In this document: piece after piece, positions 9,778-18,059 of the stretch
Layout: every line of letters begins with the position of its first letter
Position numbering within the stretch: position 1 is the stretch's first letter
Assembly (NCBI GenBank): GCA_029959545.1
Contig: JASCPH010000004.1
Span: 40,136 to 104,135 of the forward strand
DNA length: 64,000 bases
Direction of reading: 5' to 3'
From: Microbacteriaceae bacterium PS02066
Lineage (GTDB): Bacteria; Actinomycetota; Actinomycetes; Actinomycetales; Microbacteriaceae
Notes under the pieces: generated by a model
Told to the model about the DNA's origin: nothing
What the model saw: only the letters and a program-made list of their open reading frames with translations
The model's database searches: none
Position numbers and translations under genes: made by a program

Positions 9778-11796
9778 ATGAGGATCGAATCAGCAGTTGT
9801 GACCAACTATCGCTGCATCGTCGATAGCGGACACTTCGGCGTCGAGGCTGACAAGACAATTCTGGTTGGCATCAACGAAGCAGGAAAGACAGCACTCCTG
9901 AAGGCGATCCAACTCGTCAGCCCGACACCAGATACTCCAAAGCTTGACTGGCTCTTCGATGCGCCGGCGCCGATGGTCGACGACATCCGACGCGGGAACC
10001 TAGATCGTGCGCGGATGGCGATCGCGAAGGTCGTCCTGAAGCCCGATGCGTCCGATGTCGACGGGCTGGCTCTCGCGAACAGCGAAGACGTTCGGCTTGA
10101 GATGACTACGTGGCTCAGCGGTAAGCGCACCTATCGAGTCACTGGCTTGCCGGGGTCACCCACGCTCGGAGACGTAGACAAGAGCATCGTTCGCCTAACT
10201 AGTGCAATGTCGAAGCAATCGAGCGAAGACGCGAAGGCTGCGGCCCAAGCACTGACGTCGTGGAGGGCGAGCCACGGCCAATCAGACTCGATCAGTGGAG
10301 AGATCGCCGAAGAGCTCCGCGGCCATCTTGATGCACTGTTGCCGCTGTTCGCGGACGGTTCCGCCGCCGAAGGCTATTGGGACGCCTTGGACGCCATCGT
10401 GAAGGAGGCGACAGGCCGCGACGAGATAGGCAACCACCTTCTGTCGAAGTTACCCCCGTTCGTCTACTTCTCCTCTTACTTCTCGGTTCGACCAAGAATT
10501 CACTTGAACCGGCTCGCGGAACGGGAGGAGTCGGGCGAGATCGACCTTGACTACGACTTTGGCAATCTGCAGCTGCTGAAGTTTCTCGGCTTCACTGCGC
10601 GCGAACTATCGAATATGGACTCGGAGGCTCCTGAGAAGGGCGTCAGCTACGACACCGATGTTCAGGAGCAGGAACGATACAAGGCTGCGCTTGCCGCGCA
10701 TGAACGCAGGCTCACAGAACGCAAGCGGGCGCTTCAGACGGCCGGTGCGCGTCTCACGGCTGAGATTCGTCGCGTCTGGAACGACGACTCCCTGACCCTT
10801 CGCCTCGACGTCGACGGACAGTACCTCCAGACGCTCGTGGAGGATGAGCTGGGGATTCCGGTCGAGCTTGATCAGCGTAGTGAGGGCTTTCGCTGGCTCG
10901 TGTCGTTCTTCGTCGTCTTCCACGCTCAGGCAAAGGACGATCTCCGGAACGCCATACTGCTTCTGGATGAGCCTGGCCTCAGTCTTCACGCGCTCAAACA
11001 GCAGGAGTTTCGCAAGACCGTATCCGCTCTGGCCGAGGGGAACCAGATCGTCTACACGACGCACTCTCCCTTCATGGTGGGAGCCGACGAGCTGGATCTG
11101 GTCCGGGTGGTGGAGATGGTGGACCGCAAAGTCGGTACAAAGGTCCACACTCGCTTGGCCGTCGACGATCCGAAGTCGATCTACCCGCTTCAGGCAGCAC
11201 TCGGGTACGACCTCGCGCAGAGCATGTTCACGCACCAACGGAACCTGGTCGTTGAGGGCATCACCGACCTTCTCATCATCGAGGCGCTGAACGCTGCATT
11301 CTCCTCGGAGGGCGGGCCGGCAGTGGACAGCGACATCGCGATTGTTCCAGCCGGAAGCGCAAGCAAGGTCGTCTACTACAGCACGATCCTGACTAGCCAG
11401 AGCCTCAAGGTGGCCGCTCTCCTGGATTCGGATTCCGCTGGCGATCAGGCTGCGGAGCAAGAAGCACTCTGGCAACTGTTGAGTACAAAGAGGATCCTCA
11501 GAACTGGCGATCACATCGCCGGAGTGCAGCGAGCTGAGATCGAAGACCTGTTACGTCACACACTGGCTCAGATCGCTCGGGACGAGCTCGGTTGGGACAG
11601 CGTCGCGACTGTGCAGAGCCAGCCCGCGCGCCCGCTAATGGAGATCCTCGTTGCCGAGCACCCCGAAGCATCGAAATGGAAGCTCGCACGCGCCTTCGCG
11701 AAGTGGTTGAGCGCGAACGGAACCGCGGCGCTGGATCCCTCGGAGCGGGCGTCGTGGAGTTCGCTCTCCGCGGCGGTAAACAAGGCGCTCACCTAA
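9778..11796 (+). CDS. OLD-family ATPase/TOPRIM nuclease
   Basis: Overcoming-lysogenization-defect type protein: an ABC/SMC-like ATPase fused to a TOPRIM nuclease. The start at 9778 is preferred over in-frame upstream codons because AAGGGAG stands 8 bp before it and the protein then begins with a typical AAA_15 N-terminus. P-loop GINEAGKT is at residues 31-38, the Walker B/D-loop LLLDEPGLSLH near residue 395. The TOPRIM domain starts with VVEGITD near residue 490, followed by the acidic LLDSDSAG near residue 550. Members such as the Gabija ATPase nick DNA in phage defence. It lies 67 bp after the DUF499 gene, and its TAA overlaps the ATG of the HNH gene (TAATG), so the two were probably made as partners. 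Confidence 0.85.
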   Translation: MRIESAVVTNYRCIVDSGHFGVEADKTILVGINEAGKTALLKAIQLVSPTPDTPKLDWLFDAPAPMVDDIRRGNLDRARMAIAKVVLKPDASDVDGLALANSEDVRLEMTTWLSGKRTYRVTGLPGSPTLGDVDKSIVRLTSAMSKQSSEDAKAAAQALTSWRASHGQSDSISGEIAEELRGHLDALLPLFADGSAAEGYWDALDAIVKEATGRDEIGNHLLSKLPPFVYFSSYFSVRPRIHLNRLAEREESGEIDLDYDFGNLQLLKFLGFTARELSNMDSEAPEKGVSYDTDVQEQERYKAALAAHERRLTERKRALQTAGARLTAEIRRVWNDDSLTLRLDVDGQYLQTLVEDELGIPVELDQRSEGFRWLVSFFVVFHAQAKDDLRNAILLLDEPGLSLHALKQQEFRKTVSALAEGNQIVYTTHSPFMVGADELDLVRVVEMVDRKVGTKVHTRLAVDDPKSIYPLQAALGYDLAQSMFTHQRNLVVEGITDLLIIEALNAAFSSEGGPAVDSDIAIVPAGSASKVVYYSTILTSQSLKVAALLDSDSAGDQAAEQEALWQLLSTKRILRTGDHIAGVQRAEIEDLLRHTLAQIARDELGWDSVATVQSQPARPLMEILVAEHPEASKWKLARAFAKWLSANGTAALDPSERASWSSLSAAVNKALT

Positions 11797-11963
11797 TGGA
11801 CGCCCGAGCTGACGCATCTATGGCCGGCGTCAATGACGTGACATCCCCCGTCGAACCTGCGATAGACGGCGTCGGTGACGCGACGACTGTCCCGATGGGC
11901 AAACCCGGCAATCTCGGCTTCGATGGACGCGTCTTTCTCACGGACGCCGAGCATCAGACGTAT
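11796..11963 (+). pseudogene. HNH endonuclease gene, 5' half, interrupted by a composite transposon
   Basis: First 56 codons of a gene whose ATG overlaps the OLD stop codon (TAATG). It then runs into the left end of an IS element, which adds six foreign codons and a stop at 11982. The 3' half lies at 18060-18344, beyond the transposon. Joining base 11963 to base 18060, thus removing the insert and one copy of the duplicated GTAT, gives an uninterrupted 150-codon frame. This half has no catalytic residues; it is an acidic, presumably partner-binding N-terminus. Translational coupling to the OLD ATPase recalls ATPase/HNH pairs such as Septu and supports a two-component nuclease, now broken. Confidence 0.85.
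11960..11963. repeat. Target-site duplication GTAT, left copy
   Basis: The four bases directly before the left end of the IS element (TGGACTGACCCC at 11964) are GTAT. The same four bases follow the right end of the second IS copy at 18056-18059, while the bases right of the first copy (CCGT) do not match. Four-base duplications are usual for the IS407 group of the IS3 family. Confidence 0.85.
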
Positions 11964-12046
11964 TGGACTGACCCCGTCTTGTAGGTCCAGTCGTTGTGTG
12001 AGTCGTCCTGTCGCCCGAGGGTTCGGGCAGGGAGACTGGTCAGATC

Positions 12047-12331
12047 ATGACGAACAGCAGGAAGCGTCACACCCCGGAGCAGGTCGTCCGAAAGCTCGGG
12101 CAGGCCGACAGGATGCTCGCCGACGGCGCGGACGTCGCCGCGGTGTGTCGGGAGCTCGGCGTGTCCGAGCAGACGTACTACCGGTGGCGGAACCAGTACG
12201 GCGGCCTGAAGGCCGACGACGCGAAGCGTCTCAAGGAGCTCGAGAAGCAGAACGCCACTCTGAAGCGGCTGCTGGCCGAAGCGGAGCTGGAGAAGGCCGC
12301 GCTGAAGGAGTTGGCTGAGGGAAACTTCTAG
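12047..12331 (+). CDS. IS3-family transposase OrfA
   Basis: 94-aa DNA-binding half of the transposase. Residues ~15-55 form a helix-turn-helix (VCRELGVSEQTYYRWR) and residues ~60-90 a leucine-zipper-like coiled coil used for multimerisation. It starts at ATG 12047, 84 bp inside the left end, and stops at TAG 12331. A slippery heptamer G GGA AAC ends at 12325, two codons before the stop, and would move ribosomes into orfB to make the full OrfAB transposase. Alone, OrfA usually acts as a repressor or regulator of transposition. Confidence 0.92.
   Translation: MTNSRKRHTPEQVVRKLGQADRMLADGADVAAVCRELGVSEQTYYRWRNQYGGLKADDAKRLKELEKQNATLKRLLAEAELEKAALKELAEGNF
12319..12325 (+). other. Programmed -1 frameshift site (G GGA AAC)
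   Basis: The heptamer GGGAAAC sits in the orfA frame as G GGA AAC, the X XXY YYZ form that allows both tRNAs to slip back one base. After slipping, the frame runs open through 12382 into orfB. No strong downstream pseudoknot was looked for by computation. Confidence 0.7.
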
Positions 12332-12381
12332 GCCCGGGCAGGCGCCGCGCCGCCGTCGCTCACCTGATCAGGACACTGCAG

Positions 12382-13197
12382 GTGAGCGAGCGGATGGCGT
12401 GCCGTCTGGCCGGGCTGAGCAGGTCCGCGTACCGTCGCCCGCTCAAGGGCGACACGACCGCCGACCCGGACAGGGCGTTGCGGGACTGGCTGCGCGCGTA
12501 CGCGAAGAAGCATCCGCGGTGGGGATACCGCAGGGCCTACCACGACGCTCGCGGCGAGGGGTGGGTCGTGAACCACAAGAAGATCCAGCGGCTCTGGCGC
12601 GAGGAAGGCCTCCGTGTCCCCCAGCGGCGGCGGCGCAAACGCGTCGGATCCTCGACCGTCGACGCCCCGGCAGCGGTCGCACCGAATCTCGTGTGGGCGG
12701 TGGACTTCCAGTTCGATGCCGACGAGCAGGGCCGCCCGATCAAGATCTGCTCCATCGTCGACGAACACACCCGTGAGTGCATCGGAGGGCTTGTCGAGCG
12801 GTCGATCACCGCGGACCGACTCACTGCCCACCTCGAGGACCTCGTCGCCGTCCGCGGCGCGCCCGCGGTGCTCAGATCAGACAACGGCCCGGAGTTCATC
12901 AGCGACGCGATGGCCGACTGGGCCGGCACCCGCACCGGCCTGTCCTACATTCCGCCCGGCTCGCCCTGGCACAACGGGTACGTCGAGTCGTTCAACAGCA
13001 GGCTCCGCGACGAGTGCCTGAACATCAACAGCTTCTACTCGCTGCTGCACGCCCAGGTCGTGATCGGCGACTGGAAGACCGAGTACAACCATGACCGCCG
13101 GCACTCATCGCTCGGATACCTCGCACCGGTCGACTACGCTCGGCAATGCACCCATCAACTGGAAACCGACGACTCGCACAGCGACCGGACCGAATGA
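12382..13197 (+). CDS. IS3-family transposase OrfB (DDE integrase core)
   Basis: Catalytic half of the transposase, normally made as a fusion to OrfA by frameshifting; the GTG at 12382 may be only a secondary start because the same frame is open back to 12319. The rve integrase domain is complete: first Asp in WAVDFQFD (near residue 113), second Asp in LRSDNGPEF (near residue 172), Glu in YVESFNSRLRDE (near residue 208). The N-terminal part holds an HTH_21 region. A truncated copy of the same gene lies at 17431-18042. All catalytic residues are present, so it should work. Confidence 0.92.
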   Translation: MSERMACRLAGLSRSAYRRPLKGDTTADPDRALRDWLRAYAKKHPRWGYRRAYHDARGEGWVVNHKKIQRLWREEGLRVPQRRRRKRVGSSTVDAPAAVAPNLVWAVDFQFDADEQGRPIKICSIVDEHTRECIGGLVERSITADRLTAHLEDLVAVRGAPAVLRSDNGPEFISDAMADWAGTRTGLSYIPPGSPWHNGYVESFNSRLRDECLNINSFYSLLHAQVVIGDWKTEYNHDRRHSSLGYLAPVDYARQCTHQLETDDSHSDRTE

Positions 13198-13250
13198 AGG
13201 GGGCGGCCCACCGTCGTGGTGGGCGCGGATGTTCCGGCGGCGCGGAAACG

Positions 13251-13289
13251 ACGAAGGACCCGGCGACCGGGGTCGCGCGGGTCCTTCGT
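13251..13289 (-). terminator. Hairpin terminator downstream of trxA
   Basis: ACGAAGGACCC...GCGACC pairs with GGTCGC...GGGTCCTTCGT across a four-base loop, giving an almost perfect 18-bp stem 13 bp beyond the trxA stop. It marks the 3' end of the trx transcript and shows the core-gene block kept its own terminator when captured. Bases 13211-13250, between IS and hairpin, show nothing recognisable. Confidence 0.8.
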
Positions 13290-13301
13290 GACGTGGGGTG
13301 C

Positions 13302-13625
13302 TCAGCCGATGTAGTCGGCGAGGTCCTGCTCGAGGGCGAACTTCGGCTTGGCGCCGATGATCGTCTTCTCGACCTGGCCCTTGTTGAAGACCTTCATTGC
13401 CGGGATCGACGTGATCTGGTACTCCATGGCGAGCTGCGGGTTCTCGTCGACGTTGAGCTTCAGAACCGTGATCTTCTCGGGGTTCTCGGTCTGAATCTCG
13501 TCGAGGATGGGGCCGACCATGCGACAGGGTCCGCACCACGCCGCCCAGAAGTCCACCAGGACGGGGCCTTCGGCGTCGATGACGTCCTGCTGCCAGGTGC
13601 TCTCACTCGTGGCCTTGGCGGTCAT
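13302..13625 (-). CDS. trxA: Thioredoxin 1
   Basis: Cytoplasmic thiol-disulfide reductant, 107 aa, normal length. The active site WCGPC is near residues 33-37, and the conserved cis-proline stretch (SIPAM) is near residue 76. It pairs with the thioredoxin reductase gene just upstream on the same strand (74 bp gap), which recharges it with NADPH. AAGGAG stands 8 bp before the ATG at 13625. In actinobacterial chromosomes trxB-trxA lies close to the replication origin next to murJ; here the block lies between two IS copies inside a defence gene, so it is either a displaced or an extra copy. Confidence 0.96.
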   Translation of the reverse strand: MTAKATSESTWQQDVIDAEGPVLVDFWAAWCGPCRMVGPILDEIQTENPEKITVLKLNVDENPQLAMEYQITSIPAMKVFNKGQVEKTIIGAKPKFALEQDLADYIG

Positions 13626-13699
13626 ATGTCTGTCTCCTTAGGAATCGACACGTGGGTGTCAGAGGGGGAAACGCAGCGGATGCCGCAATTGTTCCGCGC

Positions 13700-14692
13700 T
13701 CAGGCGGCGTCGGCCTCGGCGTCGGGGCGGTCGTCGATCAGTGCGGCGTCCTGCGCGGGGGCACCCGCGTCGCCGCGCGCGGCGAGGTAGTGCTCGAGGT
13801 CGAGGGCGGCGACCGTGCCGCTGCCGGCCGCGGTGACGGCCTGGCGGTAGGTCGGGTCGATGACGTCGCCCGCGGCGAAGACACCGGGGACGGAGGTCTT
13901 CGAGGTGCGGCCGTCGACCCACACGGTGCCGTGCTCGGTGATGTCGAGGACGTTGTGCACGAGGTGCGTGCGGGGGTCGTAGCCGATCGCGACGAACACG
14001 CCGTCGAGGGCGAGGTCGCGCTCGGACCCGTCGACGGTGTCGCGCAGACGCACGCCGGTCACGGCATCCTCACCCAGGACGTCGATGACCTCGGCGTTCC
14101 AGACGAACTCGATCTTCTCGTTGGCCTTGGCGCGGTCCTGCATGATCTTCGAGGCACGCAGCTCGTCGCGACGGTGGATCACGTAGACCTTCGAGGCGAA
14201 CTTCGTGAGGAACGTCGCCTCTTCCATCGCGGAGTCGCCGCCGCCGACGACGGCGATGACCTTCTCGCGGAAGAAGAAGCCGTCGCACGTGGCGCAGTAC
14301 GAGACGCCACGGCCCGACAGGCGGGTCTCGCCCTCGATGCCGATCTTGCGGGGCGCGGAACCGGTGGCGAACACGATCGCCTCGGCCTCGTGCGTCTCGC
14401 CGCGGCCGAGCGTGACGGTCTTGATGTCGCCCGAGACGTCGAGCGACACGACGTCGTCGTACACGACCTCGGCGCCGAACTTCTCGGCCTGCTCCTGCAT
14501 CTTGGTCATGAGGTCGGGGCCCATGATGCCCTCGGGGAACCCGGGGAAGTTCTCGACCTCGGTCGTGTTCATCAGCTCTCCGCCGGCCTCGACCGAGCTG
14601 GCGACGACGAGGGGCGACAGGTTCGCGCGCGCCGCGTAGATCGCCGCGGTGTAGCCCGCCGGACCCGAGCCGATGATGATGACCTTGCGCAC
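13700..14692 (-). CDS. trxB: Thioredoxin-disulfide reductase
   Basis: FAD/NADPH flavoprotein that reduces thioredoxin. The GTG at 14692 is chosen as start: AGAGAGGA stands 7 bp upstream and the protein then begins VRKVIIIGSGPAG, as in homologues; the in-frame ATG further upstream would add 39 unrelated residues. FAD-binding GSGPAGYTAA is at residues 8-17, the redox pair CATCDG near residue 136, and the NADPH-binding GGGDSAMEEA near residue 155. 330 aa is normal. It lies between murJ and trxA in the usual actinobacterial order, inside the composite transposon. Confidence 0.95.
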   Translation of the reverse strand: MRKVIIIGSGPAGYTAAIYAARANLSPLVVASSVEAGGELMNTTEVENFPGFPEGIMGPDLMTKMQEQAEKFGAEVVYDDVVSLDVSGDIKTVTLGRGETHEAEAIVFATGSAPRKIGIEGETRLSGRGVSYCATCDGFFFREKVIAVVGGGDSAMEEATFLTKFASKVYVIHRRDELRASKIMQDRAKANEKIEFVWNAEVIDVLGEDAVTGVRLRDTVDGSERDLALDGVFVAIGYDPRTHLVHNVLDITEHGTVWVDGRTSKTSVPGVFAAGDVIDPTYRQAVTAAGSGTVAALDLEHYLAARGDAGAPAQDAALIDDRPDAEADAA

Positions 14693-14777
14693 GATGATTC
14701 CTCTCTTCGTCTGGGCGATGTTCGCGCCCGGACAGTTCAACCCATGGTAGCCGCGTGGCATTCCACGGACCGGGGGC

Positions 14778-16397
14778 TCACCGGCCCGGCAGGAAGCGGC
14801 GGACGGCACGGAACGCCACGCCCAACTCGGGGGTGCGAAACAGGGCCAGGATGCCGCCGTAGACCAGCAGTGTCACACCGCCGATGAGCGCGGCGCCGAG
14901 GAGTCCGGGGAGACGCTCGGAGACGGCCCACCCCTCGACCCCGCCGAGAAGGAGGAAGACGGCCCACCCCGCGGCCGCTGCAGGGACGGCCGCGAGCAGG
15001 AAGCGCAGGACTCCGCGGAACGCCGCACCGAGACCGAGCGGACCGATCTTCCGCCGCAGGAGGGTGATCGCGAGTGCGAACTGCAGGATGTTCGCCACGG
15101 ACTGTCCGAGGGCGATCGCGAAGGCGAGCCAGGTCAGGGGCAGGATGCCGGCGTGGACGAGCGCCGACGCGGCCAGAGCCGTCGCGATGACGAGCGCCGC
15201 CTGCACGAGCGTGTACACGAAGGGAGTGCGGGTGTCCTTGAGGGCGTAGAAGGTGCGCTGGATGCCGAACTGGAACGACAGCGGCAGGAGCGCGAGCAGG
15301 TACGCGCCTAGGACCCAGGCGAAGGCGACGGCGTTGTCCGGCGTTGTCGTGAACAGGCGCGCCAGCGGCACGGAGGCCACGGCCATCGCGGCGAGGATGC
15401 CGACCATGAAGATGCCGACGGTCCGGGTGAGCGAGGACAGGTCGGCGGTGACCGCATCCGTCCGTCCCTCCGCGACGTGCTCGCTGAGCTTCGTGTAATA
15501 CGGGGTCCCGAGGGAGAGGACGATGACGGAGAACGGGAGCATGAACAGGAGCCACGCGTTCTGCAGCGTCGCCCCGGCCGCCGCGGGACCCGAGGCGGCA
15601 CCCACGATGTTGATCTGGAAGGCGCCGGCGATCTGCCCGACGACGACCATGAGGAACGTCCAGCCGGCGAGGCGGCCGATCTGGCGGAGGCCGATGCCCC
15701 GCCAGCCGAAGTCGGGCCGCACGTGCAATCCCGCTCGCCGCCAGAACAGGAACAGGATGCCGGCCTGCACGACGATCCCGAGGGTCGCGGTGCCGCCCAT
15801 CAGCGCGATCATGCCCGCCGTCCAGCCCGAGGCCGACTCGTAGGTGCCGAACAGCACGATGAAGACGCCGAAGCCCGCGATCGAGATCAGGTTGTTCACG
15901 ATCGGCGACCAGGCGAACGGCCCGAAGATGCGGTTCGCGTTGAGGATCTCGCCCACGAGCGCGTACAGCCCGTAGAAGAGCAGCTGCGGCAGACACCAGT
16001 AGGCGAGGGCGAGGGTGAGCGTCTTCGCCGCCGGGTCGGTGAACCTCCCCGCGTAGATCTCCACGAGCACGGGCGCCGCCACGACGGCGACGATCGTGAC
16101 GACCAGCAGGGCGAGGACGCCCAGGGTCAGCAGTTTCGACACGAAGGCGCTGCCGCGGTCGTCGTGCGTCTTCACGGCCTTGACGATCTGCGGGACGATC
16201 ACCCCGGCGAGGAGCCCCGAGGAGATGAGCGCGAACACCGAGTTCGGCAACTGGTTCGCGATCGCGAACGAGTCCGCAGCCTTCGCGCCGACGGTGCCGA
16301 CGGCGACCGTGAGCACGATGTTGCGGATGAGTCCCGTGATGCGGGACGCCATAGTGCCGGCGGCGACGGTGGCGCTCGCGCGTCCGAGGCCGGCCAT
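14778..16397 (-). CDS. murJ: Lipid II flippase MurJ (MviN family)
   Basis: Integral membrane protein of 539 aa with about 14 hydrophobic segments. It flips the peptidoglycan precursor lipid II across the membrane and is essential in most bacteria. The N-terminus (ASRITGLIRNIVL) carries the conserved MviN signature. ATG 16397 is preferred: it overlaps the stop of the DUF6049 gene (TGATG) and homology starts there. In Actinobacteria the chain DUF6049-murJ-trxB-trxA is conserved near the origin. If this is a second copy, dosage of an essential flippase has moved onto a mobile element; if it is the only copy, the window is chromosomal here. Confidence 0.93.
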   Translation of the reverse strand: MAGLGRASATVAAGTMASRITGLIRNIVLTVAVGTVGAKAADSFAIANQLPNSVFALISSGLLAGVIVPQIVKAVKTHDDRGSAFVSKLLTLGVLALLVVTIVAVVAAPVLVEIYAGRFTDPAAKTLTLALAYWCLPQLLFYGLYALVGEILNANRIFGPFAWSPIVNNLISIAGFGVFIVLFGTYESASGWTAGMIALMGGTATLGIVVQAGILFLFWRRAGLHVRPDFGWRGIGLRQIGRLAGWTFLMVVVGQIAGAFQINIVGAASGPAAAGATLQNAWLLFMLPFSVIVLSLGTPYYTKLSEHVAEGRTDAVTADLSSLTRTVGIFMVGILAAMAVASVPLARLFTTTPDNAVAFAWVLGAYLLALLPLSFQFGIQRTFYALKDTRTPFVYTLVQAALVIATALAASALVHAGILPLTWLAFAIALGQSVANILQFALAITLLRRKIGPLGLGAAFRGVLRFLLAAVPAAAAGWAVFLLLGGVEGWAVSERLPGLLGAALIGGVTLLVYGGILALFRTPELGVAFRAVRRFLPGR

Positions 16398-17430
16398 CAG
16401 GGGGCCACCGGCATCCGCTTGCGCCGTCGGACCGTCCGGATGACGCCGAGGACGAGGAGGGCGGACACGAGGACGGTGAGGATGACGAGGGCCACCGACT
16501 CCCATTCGGCGCGCACCGACACCTCGACGGTCTCGCTCCGCCCGATATCGACGCCGGACGGGGTGCGCAGCTGCAGGTCGACGGAGGATTCGCCGCTGCC
16601 CACGAGGGCGGAGACGGGGATCGCGACGCGGCTGGTCTGCTGGGCGCCGATCTCGACCTCGGTCGTCGACTCGATCACCAGACGCGCGTCACCGGGCGAG
16701 GCGAGCAGGTCGACACGGGCCGGCCACGGCAGGTCGTTGCGGACGGTGAAGACGAGGGGCGCGGAGGTCCCGGCGAGGGTGATGGGGCCGCCGAGGACGA
16801 GGGCGACGCCGTCGGTCCAGGTGGCGATGCGCTCGCGCTGCGCCTGGATCGCGGCATCCCATCCCTCGCGGTCGTCGAGCCACGCGTTTCCGAGCAGCTG
16901 CAGCTCGGTCGCCCGCTCCGACGAGGTGAGCAGCGTCGGGTCGCCGAGCACACCCGAGATGCGCTGCAGACCGCCCTGCGCGGCGCGGAACCCGTCGATC
17001 ACCGCGACGCGGTCCTGGTCGGCGGGGACGGAGTCGACGTCGACCGCAGTGGCGGGAGCCGCGAGGAGGCCGTCGAGATCGGTCGCCGTCCAGCCGGGGA
17101 GCCCGGTCGCCGCGTCGATCGCGCCGCGCAGGGCAGCCTGGGACCGACCGTTCGCGCGGTCGACCGTGACGAGCAGGGGGTCGGCGAGGTCGCCTACGGC
17201 CGCCCGCGCCGTGAACTCCGCCAGGAGCGCTCCGCGGGCGGTGTCGGCATCGGTCGCGGAGGCGTCCTCGAGCAGGCGCGAGAGGCCGGCGTCGTAGACG
17301 AGCAGGTCCGTGTCGGCCGAGACCGCGTGCGCCCCGGCATCCGATCGCACCACCGAGCTCGGCAGGAGCGTGACGGGCGCGTCATCGCCGCCCGTCACGG
17401 CGCCCAGGGCGGCGACGGTCTCGGCGCCGG
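16397..17430 (-). pseudogene. DUF6049 family membrane protein, 5' part deleted
   Basis: C-terminal ~345 residues of a usually ~700-aa actinobacterial envelope protein encoded just before murJ. The frame runs from the murJ overlap back to 17430 and then straight into antisense IS sequence, where reading stays open by chance to 17527. The breakpoint falls at CAGCGGCTCTGGCG, which belongs to the IS copy. One C-terminal membrane segment (near 16440-16500) precedes a basic tail, as in full-length members. The signal peptide and N-terminal half are missing, so the product is unlikely to be made or exported. Confidence 0.85.
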
Positions 17431-18055
17431 CAGCGGCTCTGGCGCGAGGAAGGCCTCCGTGTCCCCCAGCGGCGGCGGCGCAAACGCGTCGGATCCTCGA
17501 CCGTCGACGCCCCGGCAGCGGTCGCACCGAATCTCGTGTGGGCGGTGGACTTCCAGTTCGATGCCGACGAGCAGGGCCGCCCGATCAAGATCTGCTCCAT
17601 CGTCGACGAACACACCCGTGAGTGCATCGGAGGGCTTGTCGAGCGGTCGATCACCGCGGACCGACTCACTGCCCACCTCGAGGACCTCGTCGCCGTCCGC
17701 GGCGCGCCCGCGGTGCTCAGATCAGACAACGGCCCGGAGTTCATCAGCGACGCGATGGCCGACTGGGCCGGCACCCGCACCGGCCTGTCCTACATTCCGC
17801 CCGGCTCGCCCTGGCACAACGGGTACGTCGAGTCGTTCAACAGCAGGCTCCGCGACGAGTGCCTGAACATCAACAGCTTCTACTCGCTGCTGCACGCCCA
17901 GGTCGTGATCGGCGACTGGAAGACCGAGTACAACCATGACCGCCGGCACTCATCGCTCGGATACCTCGCACCGGTCGACTACGCTCGGCAATGCACCCAT
18001 CAACTGGAAACCGACGACTCGCACAGCGACCGGACCGAATGAAGGGGGCGGCCCA
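17431..18055 (+). mobile_element. IS3-family (IS407-like) element, 3' fragment
   Basis: 625 bp matching bases 12586-13210 of the complete copy, including the right inverted repeat. The left 622 bp, with orfA and the start of orfB, are lost at a breakpoint shared with the DUF6049 truncation, so one deletion removed both. The remaining orfB frame (17431-18042) keeps the whole DDE core but lacks its DNA-binding part. The intact right end could still be used in trans by the transposase of the left copy. Confidence 0.9.
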
Positions 18056-18059
18056 GTAT
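18056..18059. repeat. Target-site duplication GTAT, right copy
   Basis: GTAT directly follows the right inverted repeat (GGGGGCGGCCCA) and matches the four bases before the left end at 11960. After it the HNH gene resumes at 18060 in the frame left at 11963. Confidence 0.85.

Larger units (their letters stand above)
11964..13210 (+). mobile_element. Complete IS3-family (IS407-like) insertion sequence, 1247 bp
   Basis: Ends are imperfect inverted repeats: TGGACTGACCCC at the left and, read inward from the right, TGGGCCGCCCCC. It carries orfA and orfB in the typical -1 relationship with a frameshift site at 12319-12325. Bases 12586-13210 are identical in layout to 17431-18055, so the element exists at least one and a half times in this window. 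Length, organisation and 4-bp duplication fit the IS407 group. All parts look intact, so it could still be active. Confidence 0.9.
11964..18055. mobile_element. Composite transposon carrying trxA, trxB and murJ
   Basis: A 6.1 kb unit bounded by two directly repeated IS3-family copies, the left one complete (11964-13210) and the right one only a 3' fragment (17431-18055). The outer ends are the left inverted repeat of copy 1 and the right inverted repeat of copy 2, and they are flanked by GTAT on both sides. That layout is what one expects if the whole unit moved once. Inside is a block of actinobacterial core genes in their usual order. An alternative is insertion of one IS followed by recombination with an IS-bearing chromosome; both explain the duplication. 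Confidence 0.75.

Noticed and set aside
15477..17297. A 606-codon plus-strand frame opposite murJ and DUF6049
   Set aside because: Mirror of well-identified minus-strand genes; low-complexity Arg/Asp/Glu product.
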